From Spirochaetaceae bacterium (GTDB lineage: Bacteria > Spirochaetota > Spirochaetia > Treponematales > Breznakiellaceae), in NCBI GenBank assembly GCA_031255115.1, contig JAIRTD010000023.1, forward strand, positions 1-9,913: a stretch of 9,913 nt of DNA, in the 5' to 3' direction. The position numbers and the translations under genes were made by a program. Under the pieces are notes generated by a model. It did not search any database. It was not told where the DNA came from and worked only from the letters and a program-made list of their open reading frames with translations. How positions within the stretch are numbered: position 1 is the stretch's first letter; every line of letters starts with the position of its first letter. Below, piece after piece: positions 6,446 through 9,913 of this stretch.

Positions 6446-7454
6446 GGCCAAGATATTTATTGGTTTCGGCGGTTCCTGACGCTGAATCACCCTGCATCTT
6501 CATTGCGGCCCGTATGGCGTCCATGGTTTCGGGGATGGTTACCGATTCCTGGGGAATGTTGATGGCGTACATGATATTGTCCCCTGACTCGACGATGCTG
6601 TCTTCCCAGAGGCCGATTTCGTACATATCGCCCCGGGGGTTTCCCAGGTCGCGGGCATACCGGAAGAACGAGGCGTTGCCCAAAAAGCCGTCTTCCAGGC
6701 GGACTACCCGTATACGGTTATGGGCTTTAAAGGCTTCCAGAGCCATGTCCCTGGTGATTTTTCCTGTTTTGGCATGGGCGACCACAGTGATGATATGGCC
6801 GTGGGTTACCGGCGTATGAACCAGTATGCCGGTGGCTTCCACATGGGGCATGATGGTCATCAGGTCTACGGCCTGATGGGAAGGGGCCTTGTCCATCTGG
6901 AGGGCGTTGGTAAGTCCCCGGTGGTAGTCGCCCGGATCGGCCACCCTGCGTATAATGGTAATCGCTACCCGGTCAATGCCGTAGCGGCGGTCAAGGCAGT
7001 CAACCGAGCGTATGAGGCCGGTGGTATTGCAACTGGTAAGTTTAAGGAACCGGGCGCCTACGCCTTTTTCGTAATTCGCGTAGCCGTGGAAAAATACGTC
7101 GGCCACTGAATCCTTTTCGCCGCCCTGGAATACCGCCTTGATACCGGCCTTCTCGTAAAGCGCCTTGTTTTTTGCGCCTACTCCTCCCGGCGAAGAATCG
7201 AGCATGATGTCAACCTTGCCTATGAGATCGGCAAAATTTCCCTTAACGGGAATGCCGTTGGCGTCAAATTTTGACTTGTCCGCCCCTTCTACAAGGTAGA
7301 GATCGTAGGGCATGCCCCGTTCTTTGAGGGCCCGTATGGAGAGGGTTGGGGCAAGGTCAGCAATTCCCACCAGTTCCATATCCTTCTGCAACGCAACGCC
7401 ATCGGCCAGACGCTGTCCGATGACTCCGTATCCTGCTACTCCGACTTTAACCAT
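6429..7454 (-). CDS. gap: Type II (archaeal-type) glyceraldehyde-3-phosphate dehydrogenase
   Basis: A 341-aa enzyme interconverting glyceraldehyde 3-phosphate and 1,3-bisphosphoglycerate with NAD(P). The Rossmann motif GYGVIG is at 8-13. The catalytic cysteine is C142 in SCNTTGL, the form found in archaeal GAPDH rather than the SCTTNC of ordinary bacterial GapA. Further archaeal-type features are YDLYLVEG (~50-57), KAVFQGGEK (~106-114), IIRRVADPGD (~167-176), PSHQAVD (~191-197) and IPQESVTIPETMDAIRA (~300-316). Length equals that of archaeal enzymes (~335-345). AGGAG lies 6 nt before the ATG. It is 55 bp downstream of an archaeal-type pgk, whose product it exchanges 1,3-bisphosphoglycerate with. 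Archaeal members often accept NADP; cofactor use here is not determined. Rare in bacteria, so transfer is plausible. Confidence 0.93.
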   Translation of the reverse strand: MVKVGVAGYGVIGQRLADGVALQKDMELVGIADLAPTLSIRALKERGMPYDLYLVEGADKSKFDANGIPVKGNFADLIGKVDIMLDSSPGGVGAKNKALYEKAGIKAVFQGGEKDSVADVFFHGYANYEKGVGARFLKLTSCNTTGLIRSVDCLDRRYGIDRVAITIIRRVADPGDYHRGLTNALQMDKAPSHQAVDLMTIMPHVEATGILVHTPVTHGHIITVVAHAKTGKITRDMALEAFKAHNRIRVVRLEDGFLGNASFFRYARDLGNPRGDMYEIGLWEDSIVESGDNIMYAINIPQESVTIPETMDAIRAAMKMQGDSASGTAETNKYLGLGKWK

Positions 7455-7471
7455 GATTCACTCCTATAAGT

Positions 7472-7512
7472 TGAGCTTGTTCCAAAACCCGGTTGGTTTT
7501 GGGACAGCCTCA
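7472..7512. repeat. Palindromic repeat, copy B, containing the pgk stop
   Basis: Arms 7472-7489 (TGAGCTTGTTCCAAAACC) and 7495-7512 (reverse TGAGGCTGTCCCAAAACC) match at 15 of 18 positions around a 5-nt loop. It fills most of the pgk-gap gap. On the minus strand its first three bases are the TGA stop of pgk, and its far end lies 6 nt from the gap Shine-Dalgarno. No T tract follows, so it is more likely an RNA-stability or attenuation stem, or a mobile palindrome, than a terminator. Confidence 0.75.
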
Positions 7513-8766
7513 CTTTTTTGCTTTTATCTTTGATCCATGCCTCAGGGCCTTGACCACGGGCAGTTCTTCTCCGGTGAGAAAGCGTATCAGCGCGCCCCCG
7601 CCGGTGCAGATATAATTTATCAGGCCGGTCTTGTTGTACTTTTTGGTGGCGGTGATGCTGTCTCCGCCGCCGATGACCGTATAGGCTTTGGTGTCCCCCA
7701 GGGCCTCCCAGACCATTTTGGTTCCCGCCTCGGTGGGCGCTTCTTCGAAGACGCCCATGGGTCCGTTGACAAAGACCGTCTTTGCCGAGCGTATGGCCTC
7801 CTGGTATTTTTTGGCGCTTTCGCTTCCGATGTCAAGGATCAGCGCTCCTGGGGGAATTGTTCCCAGGCTGTATTCGACGCGCTTGCCGTCTTGTACTACG
7901 GCAAAATCACCGGGCATGACTATTTTTTCCCGGTATTTGGTCAAGAGTTCCTTTCCTGTGTCTACCAGATTTTCGTAGCCTTCCTTTTTGATAAAGGCCC
8001 TGGCCTCTTCTCCTATGTCTTTGCCGTCTGCCCAGAGGAGGACTTCTCCTACAAGGCCTCCGGTAAGCACGGTGTCGGCTATGCCGCCAGAAAGTACCGT
8101 GGTCATCATGAGGAAGGCGTCGTTTATCTTCGCGCCGCCCAGAACAAACACGCAGGGCCGGTCAGGCTTTTCCATGAGGCCGGAAATAACGCAGAACTCT
8201 TCTTCAAAAAGCCTTCCCATGGCGCTGGGCAATAGTTCCTCAAAGCCGCAGAGGCTGGGCTGGTCCCGGTGCGCCGCGGCAAAGGCGTCGCACACATAGA
8301 TGTCGCCTAACGGGGCAAGTTTGCGCACCAGGAGGGTTTTTGCCTGCTCTTCGTGGGAGAGGAGCAGCTTGGTTTCAAAAAGGGTCTGCTCTTCGGACAC
8401 AAAACGCACATTGTCAAGGAGGAGTATTTCGCCTGACTTGAGGGCCTTGATTGCCTCCCGTGCGGCCGGGCCGCATACATCATCAATGAACTTTACTTCC
8501 CTGCCAAGGAAGCGGGCAAGCTCTTTTGCGTGGGGCTCGGTGGTGTAAAAGTTTTTGTATTCAATATCACTGCCCTGGTGGGCCATGAGTACGAGCTTTG
8601 CGCCTTTATCGCTTAGTTCCCTGAGCGTAGGAATACAGGCCTCTATGCGGGTTGTGTCCTTGAGCTTTCCTGCGGCCTTGTCCACCGGCTGATTGATGTC
8701 CACGCGGCAGAGTACGGTCTTGCCTTTTACTTCAACATCATCCAGGGTGTTTATGCCGAATCTCAT
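7510..8766 (-). CDS. pgk: Phosphoglycerate kinase, archaeal sequence type
   Basis: A ~418-aa kinase transferring phosphate between 1,3-bisphosphoglycerate and ADP to give 3-phosphoglycerate and ATP; cytosolic. The substrate-binding N-terminal domain shows RVDINQP (~21-27), R40 and MAHQGSD (~61-67), then LLDNVRF with R121 and DAFAAAHRDQPSL with R167. The C-terminal nucleotide domain has VLGGAKI with K213, VNGPMGVFE (~333-341) and GGGDS (~365-369). DIN in place of DFN, AHQG in place of HLGRP, and FAAAHRDQPSL in place of FGTAHRAHAS follow archaeal enzymes rather than ordinary bacterial Pgk. Its ATG overlaps the stop of the upstream iolE-like gene by four bases (ATGA), so the two are translationally coupled. 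The last lysine codons run into a palindromic repeat that supplies the stop. Confidence 0.95.
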   Translation of the reverse strand: MRFGINTLDDVEVKGKTVLCRVDINQPVDKAAGKLKDTTRIEACIPTLRELSDKGAKLVLMAHQGSDIEYKNFYTTEPHAKELARFLGREVKFIDDVCGPAAREAIKALKSGEILLLDNVRFVSEEQTLFETKLLLSHEEQAKTLLVRKLAPLGDIYVCDAFAAAHRDQPSLCGFEELLPSAMGRLFEEEFCVISGLMEKPDRPCVFVLGGAKINDAFLMMTTVLSGGIADTVLTGGLVGEVLLWADGKDIGEEARAFIKKEGYENLVDTGKELLTKYREKIVMPGDFAVVQDGKRVEYSLGTIPPGALILDIGSESAKKYQEAIRSAKTVFVNGPMGVFEEAPTEAGTKMVWEALGDTKAYTVIGGGDSITATKKYNKTGLINYICTGGGALIRFLTGEELPVVKALRHGSKIKAKK

Positions 8767-9911
8767 AGCTGCGCCTTGTCCCGTATATACGATCTGGCCT
8801 TAATCGCATAGGCAAGGGGATTGGCTTTGGCCGGATCCTGTTCGGCTTCTACAACCCACCAGCCCGAATAGCCTGCTTTTTTGAGGGCGTTAAATACCGG
8901 AACAAAATCAATACAGCCGTCTCCGGGAACAGTAAAGACTCCTTCTTTGACCGCCCTGAGGAAGGACCATTTTTCTTCCTTTGCGCGTTTCTGAATTTCA
9001 GGACGCATGTCTTTGAGGTGTACATGGCGTATGCGGCTTATCCATTTGTTAAGTACGGCAATATGGTCTTCGCCCGAAAACACCAGGTGTCCGGTGTCAT
9101 AGAGAAGCCCCAGAAACTTGGGATCGGTATTGTACATGAGCCGGTCAATTTCGGCGGAGGTCTGTACTCCGGTTCCCATGTGATGATGATAGGTAAGCTG
9201 CATTCCCTTTTCGGCGGCAAGTTTTCCCAGCCGGTTAAGGCCGGTACAGAGTTTGTCCCATTCAAAATTGTCAAAGACCGGCTTTGCGTCGTAAATGGGC
9301 CTGTCCTGCATGCCCTGTATGGAATGACCCTGTTCCGCAGCGCCGATTACCCGCGCTCCTACGGCATAGAGGAAATCCCGGTGTTTGATAAAGGCTGCTT
9401 CGACTTCTTCGTAGGGTTGGGTGGTCAGGAAAGAACTAAACCACGCGTTGCAGATGGTAAGTCCCTTTGGCCTGAGGGCGGCGTTGAGGACGGCGGGATC
9501 TTTGGGATATTTGTTGCCCACTTCGCTCCCCGAAAAACCGGCCAGGGCCATTTCGCTGATGCACTGTTCAAAGGGAATCTCTCCGCCCAGTTCAGGAAGG
9601 TCGTCATTGGTCCAGGCTATGGGAGCTATACCCAGTTTTATGTTGAATTTTGGCTCAACGGGTTTTGGCGCCGCTACAGGCTGAATCAGAGCCGGCCTTG
9701 GCGCGGGTTTTACAACGGGCGCTTTCTTCACTACGGGTTTTTCCGCCGGGGCCGGTTTTGCGAGTACTGGTTTTTTCGCCACAGGCTTTTTGACCGCCGC
9801 TTTCTTTATTGCCGGTTTTTTGGCCACGGGCTTTTTGGCCGTTGCTTTCTTTACAGCTGGTTTTTTCGCCACGGGCTTTTTGGCCGCAGCTTTCTTTACC
9901 GCTGGTTTTTT
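8763..9911 (-). CDS. iolE: IolE-type myo-inosose-2 dehydratase with H1-like tail (5' end outside window)
   Basis: The frame is open to the right edge (382 residues visible). A GTG at 9872 is internal to a repeat and not a convincing start. The C-terminal ~295 residues form a TIM barrel matching inosose dehydratase in length and signature: GIAPIAWTNDDLPE, AGFSGSEVG, YHHHMGTGVQTSAEIDRLM, LLYDTGH, RHVHLKD, FTVPGDGCIDF, VVEAEQDPAKANPL. IolE removes water from 2-keto-myo-inositol in inositol catabolism. Likely metal ligands, numbered from the GTG, are E180, D259, H285 and E342 by analogy with IolI. The ~88 visible N-terminal residues are a Lys/Pro/Ala tail of 15-residue repeats (AKKPAVKKATAKKPV) like histone-H1-type proteins, then a Pro-rich linker. 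The stop overlaps the pgk start (ATGA). Another sugar isomerase/epimerase of the same superfamily remains possible, but the IolE match is close. Confidence 0.85.
   Translation of the reverse strand, partial: KKPAVKKAAAKKPVAKKPAVKKATAKKPVAKKPAIKKAAVKKPVAKKPVLAKPAPAEKPVVKKAPVVKPAPRPALIQPVAAPKPVEPKFNIKLGIAPIAWTNDDLPELGGEIPFEQCISEMALAGFSGSEVGNKYPKDPAVLNAALRPKGLTICNAWFSSFLTTQPYEEVEAAFIKHRDFLYAVGARVIGAAEQGHSIQGMQDRPIYDAKPVFDNFEWDKLCTGLNRLGKLAAEKGMQLTYHHHMGTGVQTSAEIDRLMYNTDPKFLGLLYDTGHLVFSGEDHIAVLNKWISRIRHVHLKDMRPEIQKRAKEEKWSFLRAVKEGVFTVPGDGCIDFVPVFNALKKAGYSGWWVVEAEQDPAKANPLAYAIKARSYIRDKAQL
9783..9911 (-). repeat. 45-bp coding tandem repeat (KKPA tail)
   Basis: Units of 45 bp, each encoding 15 residues of the form (V)AKKPAxKKAxxKKP, lie at 9827-9783 and 9872-9828 with a 39-bp partial unit at the edge. 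A decayed continuation reaches about 9740. Third-position changes between units show they are not recent exact copies. Array length may vary between strains. Confidence 0.85.
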
Positions 9912-9913
9912 CG

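Noticed and set aside
7537..8235. 232-codon plus-strand open frame
   Set aside because: Lies wholly antisense to pgk, whose catalytic motifs are intact; it has no recognisable domain and reflects codon bias of the real gene.
9870..9872. GTG as the start of the iolE-like gene
   Set aside because: The same repeat pattern continues in frame to the window edge, so this GTG is an internal valine codon of the 45-bp repeat.

Overview
The window reads as a bacterial chromosome segment in which every supported gene lies on the minus strand. The style is that of a spirochaete, most likely a Treponema relative from an animal or insect gut. The grounds are a CHASE2-type cyclase, an M48 lipoprotein protease beside an SH3b protein, a histone-H1-like KKPA tail on an enzyme, and many short intergenic palindromes. 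This taxonomic guess is inference; no rRNA or marker gene is present to settle it.

In transcription order (right to left), the first block is central carbon metabolism. It starts with an inosose dehydratase-like protein (IolE family, 5' end outside the window) carrying a Lys/Pro/Ala-rich N-terminal tail. Its stop overlaps the start of a phosphoglycerate kinase of archaeal sequence type (pgk). Next, 55 bp away, is a type II (archaeal-type) glyceraldehyde-3-phosphate dehydrogenase. After a 130-bp leader with duplicated hairpin/ribosome-binding modules comes an NAD(P)-dependent malic enzyme. Together these could take the triose phosphate from inositol or sugar breakdown to 3-phosphoglycerate and interconvert malate and pyruvate.

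A 464-bp non-coding region (4380-4843) separates the blocks. It holds at least nine consecutive inverted repeats. One has the form of an intrinsic terminator for the malic enzyme transcript, and two share a TTGTCAG half-site.

The second block is an envelope/signalling operon: a secreted SH3b protein, an M48 lipoprotein metalloprotease (1-bp overlap), and a CHASE2 transmembrane class III adenylate cyclase with a C-terminal TPR-like tail (53 bp on). An unrecognised secreted protein follows, cut by the left edge. The cyclase keeps all residues expected for ATP cyclisation, so the block plausibly links a periplasmic or envelope event to cAMP.

The most unusual points are the archaeal-type PGK/GAPDH pair coupled to an IolE homologue, the H1-like tail on that homologue, stop codons supplied by a shared palindromic repeat, and the dense hairpin array between the two operons.
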